A DNA stretch of 64,000 nt from Setaria digitata (taxonomy: Eukaryota; Nematoda; Chromadorea; Rhabditida; Setariidae): NCBI GenBank assembly GCA_003640385.1, contig RCAB01000355.1, positions 1 through 64,000 of the forward strand, written 5' to 3'. This document shows, one piece after another, positions 51,299-63,892 of this stretch (position 1 is the first letter of the stretch; each line of letters starts with the position of its first letter). A model generated the notes under the pieces. It saw only the letters and a list, made by a program, of their open reading frames with translations. It was not told the origin of the DNA and ran no database searches. The position numbers and the translations under genes are program-made.

Positions 51299-52819
51299 AT
51301 GAACGATAACGACAAATTATGCAGTAATACTGAGCGATGGATTTCGACACATATGATCCAAACCTGTGGACAATTATCGAATGACAAAAACGATGTTGAG
51401 GACAGTGCTAATAAGAAAAGTAATAAAATTGCTCTAGAAGCAAATAGCAAACTTAAATCAACAATTTTGGATGGGTAGGTGAATTTAATAAATTTTCAAT
51501 TTTCAATCAAATTTCAAAAATCATTTCGATTTCAAAGCGTATATCATAAGGTTTAAATAACAATTACTGATAAAATTTGGCTGTAGGAAGATCTGTGCGA
51601 ATGAAATATCAGCTTACAAAGTGTTCTTGCAGTAATTCCAAACTTTCAGCTTCTAAAATTACAATTACTGTCTGTGAGATTATTCGAAACAGCTGATTCG
51701 ACGCACATTATAAAGTTTGAAAAATCTTAATTTTCTTCAAATTCTACTACCCGTTTTTCACATTTCTTCATATTCTCACATTATGAAATTTCAACCAATC
51801 AAATATTATTGTGAGTGAAAATGATGCTTAAAAGCGTTATTAATTTCAAATAATATTTTGCTGCCGGCAATATAACAAATTCATTCAGCAGCAAGTTTAC
51901 TATTATTTTTATTACTATTAGCTATTAGAAAGTTTTGGCTGATTGATTTTGTTAGCCAAACAATCTTTCCACAAATTGTTATGCTTCGTCTTATTTGTTT
52001 CACTCACCTTTCATAATCAGTAAATAAAAGTTCGGTCCATCCCTTGTGATAATATATTATTCATTTATCACTAATATACATTTCTCACTGTACTTTTGTA
52101 AAGAAAAAAAAGAACAATTACTACAAATTATCAACTGCTAAGCCAACACAGCACTATAAATAATCCATATTTTGTGTTTTTAAAAAATTTCTCGGCATAT
52201 GTCTTTGTGATGATGAATGCATTATATATCTTTGTGTTAATGTATAAGTCGATGAATAGATATGAAAATGGGGAAAATATTAATCGAGCAAAGAGGGAAA
52301 AAAAGCCAATATTTGTTTATTTTTTATACGATCAAAAAAAAAAAAAAATTTTTTTTTTTTTTAAATTCAAGTCAAGCAATGAAATAATGAAATTTCAGTT
52401 GATTTGAAAAGTATGCTCATGTTGTTATGAACTGATTTTGCTTATTAGTTTGCTATTCAAGCTCGAAAATGTATTTGTCCATATGGAAGAAAGGAAGAGA
52501 GGAAGAAAGAAGAGGAAAAGGAAAAGGGAAAGGAAAAAGGAAAAGGAAAAGGAAAAGGAAACGGAAAAGGAAAAGGAAGGAAAGGGAAAGAAGGGTTAAT
52601 AATAAGTTTGTGTCCAATACAATACACACAACAACTGGCTAGTAATAATGGCTTGCCTATCATTCTCTTAAAAGTTCTCATAAATTTAACCGACATTAGA
52701 AATGATAAAGAGGAAGAAGAGGGAAGGAAGCTAATGAAAATGGAGGCCAAAAGGTAACGAACAAAGTTATAGCAACAGCTGTCACTAACTGTGCTTCACA
52801 ATATTTTCCTATTCCTTCT

Positions 52820-52853
<34 letters not shown>

Positions 52854-55800
52854 TATATATATAAGTATATATATAATATATATAGTATATATATATAATA
52901 TTATATATATATATATAAATTATATATATATAATATAATATTATATATATATAATATTTGTATATAATTGAGATTAATTCTTATCTGTGGAAGATGCCAC
53001 TTTTTTTTTTTTTTAATCTTTATTTCTATTCTCCTTTCTCTGAATGTTTTCATATAATTTTAATATTTGCGAAAGAAAAATTTTGAAATTTAAAAATTTT
53101 AATAGCAAATATAAATTGTAAAACTGACACTTTCTTATCATATGAAAATCATTCTACTTGAGCACATTTCTAATGAATAATTTATTCAGCAAATGGATTA
53201 GTTGCTTACTGAATAAGAAGCTTCGATTTTTCCACTTTTCTCATTCCTGTCTATTTTTGCCTAAATTGCCTCCTGTGTTGAACGATGATGATTCGATGGA
53301 CTGAGAAAGAAAAAGGGAGAGAAAGAGAGAAGAATGATAATATTTGATTGATAATACGGTAACTGACCGATAGCTGACCAGTGGTCAACCAGAATTATAT
53401 ATATGTTCACTGAGAAAGAAAGAATGACAGGAGGAAAAAGCGGGGAAGAAGGGAGTGATAATGGAAAGCGTTAGAAAACCAGCTGTAAAATTTAGAAAAT
53501 TCTTTGGATTTTGTGAATTTCAAAATTTCCCTTACATTTCAATTTAAGGAAAGATTTTCAGTGACCAGATGGAAGAGTATTACACAAATTGTGGCAATGA
53601 ATTGAACGGTATCGAATATGAGGTTGTCCGTTTTTACTTTCTGTTTGCAATTCTGGTTAATAGGAATTGAATAATCACAAAACTTTCCTCCGAATTTCTG
53701 GTTAAATCGAGAGAACTCAGTAAAATGTTATTCAGCTGAGAAAATTTTAAGCAGTCAAATAATTTGACTAACTTCTAGACTGATTAATTTGACTATTAAG
53801 AAAACTGATAGTCAATTATTATCAAGATAGAGTATTGTAATCATCATGATATTTTGTGACTATAATATACATTTTCTTGAAAACTTTGAAATTCTTGAAT
53901 TGAAAAAAAATGAATGCTTCAAAGCTTTTCGTCGAAAAAGTGATTTATTGCAACATTTGATGCCTAAATAATGGGGTTGTTACATTAGTTCTTTTGAGCC
54001 GAAAGGAAATGTAAAAATATATAAAACATACTGTTAGAAGTGATGAATTCTTTTTTTTTTTTTTTTTTTTTAAGTGTTATTAAGTTTTGATCTTTTAACC
54101 AATTTTTTTTTAGGTTATTTATTTATTTATTAATCGTTTTTTTTTTTTTTTTTTTATTTCTTGACTCATTTTTTGACAAATTCCCAAATTTTAAAGTTTT
54201 TCAATAAAATATAGACTTAAGTGAAGAAAAAAATTATATTTTTATGAAAGATAGAATGAAATATTTCGGTACATGAAGAATGAATTATGCAATTGCACTA
54301 TTTCGGCATAGGAACACAAAATAAATACTTAATATACAATAACTTCTTTATTAGTATGCCGAATTAATATTTGAATGCAATTGCTTCTTTAATATGAGAG
54401 TCATTTCGCTTTTCATTTCAAATTTGTCAAATTTCAAACACTAAGTTCCCTCATTTTTCGGGAATTTTATGTTAATTTTTTTTTTTTTTTTTTTTTGGTC
54501 ACATTTTACAATTTTAGATCATAAGGGCTTCTTGTTGTATCTTTGAACTTTACTGTCTTATTCTAGAAATTTGTATCATTAATAAATGTTATAAATCTGT
54601 TCTAGATTTGTAGTTCTAATTCTTATTCTTGCTCAATTTTAATCAATTTCATAATTTTGATTCTTTCTCTTATTCGGTATTCAATCGAATCATGGATATT
54701 TTCAATTAGTTGTTACCCCAAATAATAACTGATCCGGAAAAAAATGCATACAATTTTACAAAGCATTTACAGACAAATTTATCTTTCAAACAAATTCTTT
54801 TTTTTTATCATCCGTTTTTCTGCTTTATCAGTTCTAAACTAATATTTCTGGCACTTCCCTTTTTTTTTTTTGCAAACTTTGTTATTAGTTAAAACTATCG
54901 GAATTTTTTGTTTATCTTGAAAAAACGAAATTTCAAATTTATTGACAGCTTTCAATAAATGAGTTTCTGTTATTTTACAACTATATCCTCAAAGAAAATG
55001 TTTCAGAAATTCGAACTATACTTTCAAGATTTAGAAATTTATCGTGATTTAAGGAGAAAATTTTTATTTACTTTTGAAATTAAAGAAAAAATCCTATTTC
55101 AATGATTGTTTTATTTTCCAGGAAGTTATATTGAAAAAGTCAAAAAGTTGTCCACGTTTGGGTTTGAAATTATATTACGGTACTGCAAACGAAAATGACA
55201 CTGATGTATTTATCGGCGAGGTTATTTAATATTTATTTGACAAATAAGAGTTATGAAACCGATTGGACTTATTTATTCAGCGAATAGGATCCAAATATGT
55301 TTTCATTGCTTGGCCAACAAAACAATTACATCACAGTAGAGCATGTATTGAAAACTAATAATCGCTGAAATACCGATAAACACTGATAAATTTTTCCTGT
55401 TCACTTGCAATTTTATCAATAGATGCTAAATTTCAATTTTTGGATAACGATGAAAAATTACTAGTTGATGCTATCACCTAATTTCATCACTTCTTCAGGT
55501 TGAAAGTGGAAGTGTTGCGGATCGTGATGGACGCCTTAGGCCCGGTGATCAAATATTGCAGGTTTGCATTTTTTTTTTTTTTTTTTGAAAAGTCGGAAGA
55601 AGAAACAGCAAAAAAAATTTTTTTCTTGAGATTCATTGTTTTAGTTTGTAAAGTAGAAAAAATATGCACAATGCTCTGTTGCAGATCTTCTTAACCAAAT
55701 AAACTGAAAAGAAACTGAAAAACTATTGCAGGTAAACGGTGAAACAATTTACAGTCGTGCCAATGCTGTGAAACAATTTCGTAATAGTGGCAATGAAGTA

Positions 55801-58800
55801 TCACTGCTACTGGCCCGTTCTATTCAAGTAATTTAAAATTTAAAATTTTTAAGTAAATCGCTGATTAATAAAGTGCATATCAATAGAAGTATATGAATAA
55901 TAGTTCGGTTGAATAAATTTCCAAATTAAAAATTTTATCTTCCTTTTTTTTTTTCAATTTTTCATTGTTATTTAGAGTGAAGAGTTCGAGCTATTATTGG
56001 AACCATCAGGTGAAGGTTGTAATGACGAAGATAAGGATGCACTCACTGATGCTAATTCAAGTAATTCTACCCTTGAAAAGGTAATTTTATAGTAACCTGC
56101 GTGTTGTATGGTCCAGGATTAACTGAAAGTGGAAATCGTTCCTGGTTATCAAATCCTTATCGAAAATGGTCAAATGTCATCATCCACTGAGTTCTTAGGA
56201 CATTCCCGGTTTAAATAAGCTAAAATTTTGTGCAGAAGGTCAAAAAAGAGAAGCAGAAAGGAAAAGAGAAAGGCATTTTAGGAATGAAATTTGCAACTGG
56301 ATATGAATTTACTGAATTATATTTTCTACTATTATTTGAATTTTAAATGCTTAATTTATTTATATCTCAAGTCACTAGTTGTAATTCATAGTTCTATTAT
56401 ATTGATCAATGCATTATATTTCCTGACAGGATTCTGGATTATCACGGATGACAGATTCCGACCCGGAATTGCTACCTGCTCCGATATCAAGCAGTTTAAA
56501 TCAATCCATGGATTCAATAAATGATTTAGCCGAAGTAACAGACTGTAGTTTGAGAAGGTTTGGTTTAAATTGCAATTATTTAAAAAAAAAAAAAAAAAAG
56601 CAGTACCATAGAAAGGAGATGAAAAAAGGGTTGAAATTTGGGTTTGTGAAGTTGCACTCTTAATTGACTTTTTTTTTTCAGTTCATGGATGAATTAAAAT
56701 ATCACAAAATTTCTAATAGGTCCAAGTATGAGCTGGATTTGAAATTCGAAAGTCAATTTTCAGGTGTGCAAGTGAGTGTTCTTTAGAAAGAGAGTTAGCA
56801 TCGCTGCATCGTGAAATGGAAACTATACGCATGGAATGTGATAGGCTTATTCTGAAACATAGTGAAAGTGGACGTAGTTTTGCTAAGGTCATTTTTTGCC
56901 CTTTATAGATGAGAAATTGTACTAGAGTGATTAACAAGCAGTAAATATAAATATGAAAAAAGTTTGAAGAAGTCTTGAAAATTATTCAAAAACTTTCTTT
57001 GGAAAATTCACAACTCAATCATAATTCAGCATCGGTTTCATATTTTAAGTTGTAAATTATTCCTAGATGGTATTATCTATAATTAAAGGAACTTCCAGAT
57101 GCAAAATCTAAGACGAGACAATGATCAAAATGTGTATAAAGTAAATGATGATGGAAAACGAAAAGTGGAAGATACATCGAGTGCTTATAATACTGGTGAA
57201 TCGTGTCGAAGTACTCCACTGAAACCTGATGCTAAAGTTCATATTAAAAAATAAGTTTCAAATTTAATTAGCCATTATCAAATTTGTGATCAGTTCAAGT
57301 TGAAACTGATTTCAATGGATGATAATTTTATTCTTGTTAATATAATTAAAGAATTATGCAAAGTTGGGCGTATAAAATCGTTGAATATTTAATTTTATAT
57401 GTATAAAGAGGTGAAATGTAGTGAAGCACATAATCAAATTCTTTTAAATTTCGTCGAAATTTTCAATTTTCAGAGAATCGTTTCCATTATTTAATTATAA
57501 TAAAATTCCATTTAAATGATATTTATTTTTTTTAGGGGTAGCTTGCAAATTCAGCAAATGTCATTAGATCGATCTACCACTGAATCGGCTAGATGTATGG
57601 TTTCACAAAAACCATCCACCTCCCATATTTCACAAGTCAAATTTAGGTAACTTTTTACTTTTTTTTTCTCTTCTATCTTTCCTCCTCATATTCAAAAAAT
57701 ATCAGCTGGTTTTTATTTTAAGTTTGAGCATGTGTAATTTAAAATTCTAGAAGAAAAAAAACCATTTAATTAATTAATTTGGTTTTAGTCTCAAGATATT
57801 CCAGTAATAATTGTTGCAGCTTCCCCGATTTATATTAGTTTCAGGCTACCGCAATATTCGGTTATTTTGAGAGAAAGTGGAAAAAAAGGACACATTACAA
57901 CAAAAGGAAATGATGAAGAACAACAGGTAACAGAAAATGAAAGAAGAAGACCAATGACGACACAAATGGTTGATGAAACTTATAGGCCACAAAGGTAAGG
58001 CAAAAAGTTTAAATTTTATACTATTTTCAAAACTCATCTAATTATACTAATATTGCTATTGTCCTTTTTCTACATTTATTAGATGTTATTAAATAGTAAC
58101 TTTTTCATTCTTCCAATGGTTTTTTTTTCCTCTTGAGGGAATAGTTATTGTTTAAATGTGTCCCCTTTTTTATCCTAATTAATTAATCAGTTCATATTTT
58201 ATGGTAAGCTTACGCAACATCTTTTATATAATGCATGATCTTTTAAGTAGTAGAAAATAGTAAAAAAAAAAGTGCCGAATTAAAAAAGAAAGAGATAAAA
58301 GAGAAGAGTGAAAAAAGACAGGGAAAAATGAAAGAAAAAAAGAAGAAAAAATGAAAGAAAAAGGAAAGAAAAAAAAAGAAAAATGAAAGACATGGAAGAA
58401 AAAAAAATGAAATGGTGAGATAATTATGAAGAGAAAAAAAAATTAGTTAAAAAGGTTTTAATGAATTAATTAACTGACTAATATAATCATTTATTTGAAG
58501 CGATAAAGCTGGTATAACAATGTATACGATGCCACAAAAGTTAGCAGAAACAATTGCTCTCCAACAACGATTATTACGTGAAGCAATGGTCGAACAAGCT
58601 CATATGTTACGAACATCAGCTAAAAACAGTAGCATTATTAGTACAGCAAATAATTATACTGATGAACGAAGAAAGGAAGGACGAGAAAGAATGGGTGAAG
58701 CAGCAATGAAACAATTTCAAAATAGTAAAATTCAGGAAGCATGCGAATGGAAGGTTATCTATCCCTACTAGCTTTATTAGTATTTCAAAAAAAAAGAAAA

Positions 58801-60206
58801 ATAATCCCTCCTAGTTTTATTTTTCAATTATGTATTTCAAAAAGAAGAAAAATTTTATAAGAAAAATTTTTTGATTATCACAGGAAATTGTAAATCATAC
58901 AGGTATTTTGTAATTTGCAAATGTAGCTTTTGAAAATGAAAAATGTATACATAGTTTATTTACAAATATTGATATCTTTTAAACAAGTACTTCTTGAAAT
59001 GCCTGAAAAAAGGTATAGTGAAAAATGTTATAGAAGTTTAGTAATTTCTGATTGCTTTCATGAAAATAAGAAATAGTTTGAACTAAATTTAAGCAAACAA
59101 GTTGTTTTATTGAGCAAAAGAAAAGACTTCATTTTTGTAATAGGGAGCACTAACAGAAATTTATAATTGTCTCTCAGAAGTTATCAAGTTTAAAAGTATT
59201 CTAAAGGAAATTTTGAAATTTTACTAGAACTGAATTAGTTTTAGATGGAAAACTCCACCTGGAACTTAACTGATAATAACTGTACAATTAGCAGTAAATC
59301 TCTTCAAACCTAACAGCTAGCATTAGTACTTTTATCTCTGAAAAGTGCTAAATTGAACTATTTTGACCACCTCATCAGTATTCAAGATATTTTTTGTCAA
59401 AACGAAATTATAAATTTCTAGAAATGCCCTGTATTTTACATATGATGGAAGTTCATATTCAGGACCTTCATTAATTACTATGTAGTTCAAGAAAGGTAAT
59501 GATGTTTCAGATTAAAAGACGTCCAGATGGGACAAGATATGTTACCAGAAAGCCAATTCGAAATAAACTACTCAAAGAACGAGAAGAACAATTAAATAAG
59601 GTGAATCAATTTCTTTCTTTTAGCTTTTTTTTTTTTTTTTTAATAAATTTTCCCCGAGTTTCCTCAATAAATTGATTTATTTTTGATGAAGAAACTATTT
59701 GTTTGTTTTCATGGAAATTATTCTTTAGGAGCGAACAGGTGTAAGCACAGATGATGATGCGATGAGTGAACTGAAAACTGGTCGATTTTGGACTCGAGAA
59801 GAACGTAAGAAGCAATGGGAACGAGCTAAGCAACGCAAAATAAGATATCATCAATTAATGGCCCAACGAAATCAACAACCATCAGATCAGGTAAGTGATA
59901 ATTAGTTAAGAATCAAAACAAATAATTTTGCCATACACAGATAAACAAAAAAAAAAAAAGACGCATTCCGTATACATCTAATTCATTTATTTCTTTTACA
60001 GGATAAATTAAAAAAATATCTTAAAAATGGAAAAAAAAAATTTCACGTTTTAGTTAATTGTACAGTTATCACGGAAAAAGATGATGCGCCGAAAAGGTAA
60101 CCCGCTGCTAGACAAATTTACTACCCTTCAAGAATTTATGGCTCATGCAAATCGTGATATTTCTAGTCGTTCCATTGATGGAATTTTATCTGTTACCACT
60201 GTATGA
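51299..60206 (+). CDS. PDZ protein of the PDZRN3/PDZRN4/PDZD4 family, RING-less
   Basis: About 625 residues. Relatives are scaffold proteins; PDZRN3 also has RING and TRAF-type fingers, absent here as in PDZD4. Exons: 51299-51474, 53562-53622, 55122-55220, 55499-55561, 55732-55827, 55976-56080, 56430-56557, 56764-56887, 57099 to about 57236, about 57555-57646, 57845-57994, 58501-58753, 59511-59600, 59729-59890, 60066-60206. One PDZ domain (about 80-165) has carboxylate loop RLGLKL plus RLRPGDQILQVNG. Then come an acidic linker, a coiled coil (SLERELASLHREME, about 245-284), the family block SAYNTGESCRSTPL (about 312-325), a Gln/Glu-rich helix ending EWK, then RPDGTRYVTRKPI, STDDDAMSELKTGRFW and KKMMRRK. 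The C-terminus SVTTV is identical to the family's and is a class I PDZ ligand. The donor of exon 9 is uncertain; an in-frame TAA follows at 57252. Further 5' exons cannot be excluded. Confidence 0.88.
52484..52595 (+). repeat. GGAAAA polypurine repeat in PDZ intron 1
   Basis: Over 100 bases of almost pure purine, made of GGAAAA and GGGAAA units with a single C at 52562. The opposite strand is open as Pro-Phe-Pro-Phe repeats, which is an artefact of the repeat. Confidence 0.85.
52820..52960. repeat. compound AT microsatellite in PDZ intron 1
   Basis: About 140 bases of AT units with regular AATATT and AGTATAT interruptions. It is self-complementary and so able to extrude hairpins. Confidence 0.9.
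58262..58440 (+). repeat. A/G-rich tract upstream of PDZ exon 12
   Basis: About 180 bases of nearly pure purine (GAAAGAAAAA-type words) end about 60 bases before the acceptor at 58500. The usual pyrimidine-rich approach to that acceptor is weak (TTATTTGAAG). Confidence 0.7.
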
Positions 60207-61586
60207 AACTGATATATTTTAGAAGGTAAGGGGACAAAAAATAAAAGCAAAAGGTAAGGAAAGCAGAAAAAAGACGAAAGAAATTATTATTATTTTTTTG
60301 GTTATATACCTTATTCCAGAGAAATTTCTAAATTTCTTCCTTATATGATATGAAATATTCATTAATGATAACCGGTAGATTCAAAAATTGTCACATTCTG
60401 ATGTTATCATCTCTTTTTCTCATCCTTATATGAACTGTATAAAAGTCTCCGTTCCCGCACTTCGGTATCAAATCTATTGAAAGAAAAATCCATGCACATA
60501 TATTTACAGACCAAAAAAAACAAAAATTTAAAATTTGAAAAAAAAAAATGTACAAATTACGAGGAATTCAACTTGCAAAATAATTCGCGACAAAGGCATT
60601 GTTTGTACGGCCGGCATAGATAATCTATTACATAATTTGTCACCAAACTGAAATTAGATGATGTTAACTGCCTGCAACAACGAATTATATGACTAAATGA
60701 CGGCAAAAAATAACCCTAGATTGTATTTCTATATGAATAAGGAGGGAAAAAAAGGTTGAGATGGGCATTAGTGTGATTCTATTATGAAACAGTGCTGGAT
60801 ACTGCTTATTTTATTATTAATTTCTGGAATAATGGTGTGAAAACTAAAACTTCGAAATTATGAATTTTTAATTTTGGAAAATTTTATAATCATTAATGAA
60901 AGATTAACGTGCTATTATCATTCGACTAATCCAACACTGTTAGAGTATGTATGTATAATCACTCACTTTCAAACATGATAAATTTTTGGAACCCTTAACA
61001 GCATAGAATTGTGGGAGAAAAAAGTATGGCGGAAAGAAAATTTGCAAAAAATTAACAAAAATTGAAATAAAAATTGACAAAATTCCTGAAAAAAAAAGAG
61101 AAAGAAAAACCCGACAACATACAACATGAATGAAATTCCTGAAAAATTGTCAATTCCGGGGCTAACATTTTTACAATGCGGGATTCTCACCTTTTACATT
61201 TCCAGAAATGTCATCCAAAACTATTAGCAATCCTGGGAAGAACTCGGAACAAAGCATGATTCTTTATTTTATTTCCAGCCATTTCTCTAGTCCCGCATAG
61301 CAAAATAAATCCCGTATATGTACCCTGTACAAAATCAAAAGAAAAAAATTAACAGCTAAAATAAAAATAAAAAAAAATCTGGTCTTCTGAAATATGCAGA
61401 TAAAACGCACCCGCTTATATGTACAAACAAGAGAAAATGGGGTCGCATATATCAATGAAATGAAGTTTTTTTTTTTTTTTTTTTTTTTTTTTTGAAGATG
61501 ATAGAATCAAAGTAATCATAGGGACATTAGAAATTTCAAAATTTAAAGAGAGAAAAAAAAAAACACATCCAACATGGACAACGCAT
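60207..61586. other. shared 3' region of two convergent genes
   Basis: The PDZ gene ends at 60206 on + and the MiT factor ends at 61587 on -, so this 1.4 kb holds both 3' UTRs. An AATAAA lies shortly after the PDZ stop (about 60239), and TTTATT motifs near 61262-61275 would be AATAAA on the - strand. A T homopolymer of about 27 bases lies at 61466-61493. No coding sequence is recognised. Confidence 0.55.
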
Positions 61587-63892
61587 TCAAGTGAAATCCA
61601 TATTGGCCTGTTGATGATAAGTATTGGCTGCGGCTGTCTGACTATGCTGATTATCTGGTGAGAAGTTTGCATGATCCCAAAGTATATCTGGTGACAATTG
61701 ATTATTCAGATTAGTGGATGGTGATGGTCCCGTACCAGCTGCTGATATCATTGGATCATCCTGTAAATTTGGATTACCAAAAATATTTCTAATAAACCTA
61801 AAGCAATAAGTGAAAACAGTAGAACATTTGAAAATGGGTAAGAAAAATAAACCTGTAAAATAGAACGCATTGCATTTAAATCGTCCATAATAAGCTCCGG
61901 AAATCCTTGTTGTTGTGAATTCAGCGACGGTGCAGCTGACTGAGTAAAAGTATTCGTCGAATATGGATTATCAGTTGCACTGAAATTATCAACTTTCACC
62001 AATCATTACAAGAGAATTTAAGAGAAAGAGACTAAAATGTTATACCTTAAAAATGAACCACCATCTCTACGATTATTCAAACTGGATACCGGACTGTTGA
62101 TTGATATAGCAGCTGTTGTATCAGTTAGTTGTGACACAAATCCAGTAGAATTCTAGAACAGAATTAAAAACGTGATGAAAATATGTTAATTTCATTTCTA
62201 TTATCTCTTACTTTTCCCACCGTCTTCAAAACTATTAAATCAACAGGGAATAAATACCTTATAATAAATTTTTGTTAATTTGAAAAATTTATCTAAATTA
62301 CTAAGAACATCCTAATTTATTTCTTTTTTCTTAAGTAAAAAAAAAAAAAGCAATAAAGACGAACAATACAATTAGATGGCGTATGAGAAGGTGAAGGTGG
62401 AATTTCATCGAATGGTTCCTGTTTAATCGATCGTTCATCGTTAGAAAATGATGACAGTGGTATTGGTGGCAAACTTACCGAAGCTGGTGGTACGGCAATG
62501 CCATTTTTTTGCAAATGATTTTCAAGCTCCTGTAATTTATAGAAATTTTACAACGATAAAAATGTCAATTAATGAGTTTAAATGTCTCCTCAATCGTAAT
62601 GTGACAATTCAAATTCATAGACTGTTTAATCATTTTTAGCAAGTAAAAGTAATGATGGAATTTACAATAAATATATGTTGCTGCAAAGATGCAAAGAATA
62701 AAACACTAAATGGTTCAGAATTTACGGAAGCTATTTAAATATACACCAAATTTATCAATCAATTTCAGCACTGATTAAATTAAAACGAAATATATAAAAG
62801 GAATTTACTAACTTTAACACGATCAGCGTACATACGAGCCGCTTGTTCCAGCCTTGCTTGGTACTGCTGTTGTCGTAGCATCAATTCACGATCCTTTTGT
62901 AGTTGCCGGATATAGTCACATGAAGCTTTCAATATAGTTCCCTTATTTAACTTTAATTCTCTGAAAAACATTCAGTAAGTAGCAATTTTGAGACGAAAAG
63001 TGAAATGAATATGAAAATTAATTTTCTTAGTAACCAAAAGTTCACTAAAATGGATCGATCATTTGTAAACTTTTAGCTGCTTACTCGGATGAACTTTTGG
63101 GAAGCATAAGCCCCAACTCCTTGATACGATCATTGATATTATAACGCCTTCTTCGTTCAACTATAACAGCAAATGTTTTCAAAAACAATTTAAATTGTAA
63201 CATTTAAAAAAAAAAAAGAAAGCGTTAAATGAAGAGCCACTTTTGGGTTTATATACTTCTACATGATAAAATAAATACATCTTAGATACTAGAAATAAAA
63301 TCAGTTGGTGAAGCCCTTACGACTCAAATAAATGAAGAAAAAAACTAGTAATTAAAGTTTAATTACTTCATTTAAATTATAACCATATTTTACACTTACA
63401 TGATAACTCAAATCTATAAACTAATATTTGAACATGTAACAAGCTTACTCATATTATGTATATCCTTTTTCCTCCTTTCACGATAGAAGTCTTGGTCACT
63501 GCCAATATCCTGACTAACATTCCGTACCAGTGTTTCCATATCTAAACTACTGGCCGGAGCACTTGATGATACTATTTGGCGACAATTTGAGCCAGTAATT
63601 GATATCGAGCTTATGGGTGATACACTCTGACCCGAATCAACTAAAATTATTTCAAAAATAAGTAAGTAAATAATAATAAGTAAAAAAAAACGATAGAGAT
63701 AATAATCATGAACATAATGATATGATAAAAGCTTAAAATTTAGGAAAATTACAGCAGATTTTACAAGAATTTTCACTAAAGCTTACAGGAATTATTTGCA
63801 CCAGGAATTAATCGGCCTTTTGATACTGCTGTACCCCGCAATGTCGAAGTAAGTGTTGTTAAGCCATCGGTGCAACCATAAGTTACCGGAAG
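61587..63892 (-). CDS. hlh-30: MiT/TFE bHLH-leucine zipper factor, HLH-30/TFEB-like (5' end missing)
   Basis: E-box-binding regulator; HLH-30/TFEB drives autophagy, lysosomal, lipid-breakdown and stress genes. Exons in transcript order: 63787-63892, 63449-63640, 63085-63160, 62813-62960, about 62365-62529, 62046-62152, 61853-61979, 61587-61760. They give 364 residues after an upstream part outside the window. The basic region reads RRKKDIHNM joined across a phase-1 intron to [17 protein letters not shown]. Helix 2 has [19 protein letters not shown], the MiT hallmark, followed by a Gln-rich zipper and [10 protein letters not shown]. Next comes a proline-rich part with [14 protein letters not shown] and a Ser/Asn/Gln-rich C-terminus ending ANMDFT. 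All frames join except that the donor at 62364 (ATT|GTTCGT) is weak. Upstream activation and Rag-binding regions are not visible here. Confidence 0.92.

Noticed and set aside
52457..52750. 97-codon - strand frame with Pro-Phe repeats
   Set aside because: It is a translation of the GGAAAA polypurine repeat inside an intron.
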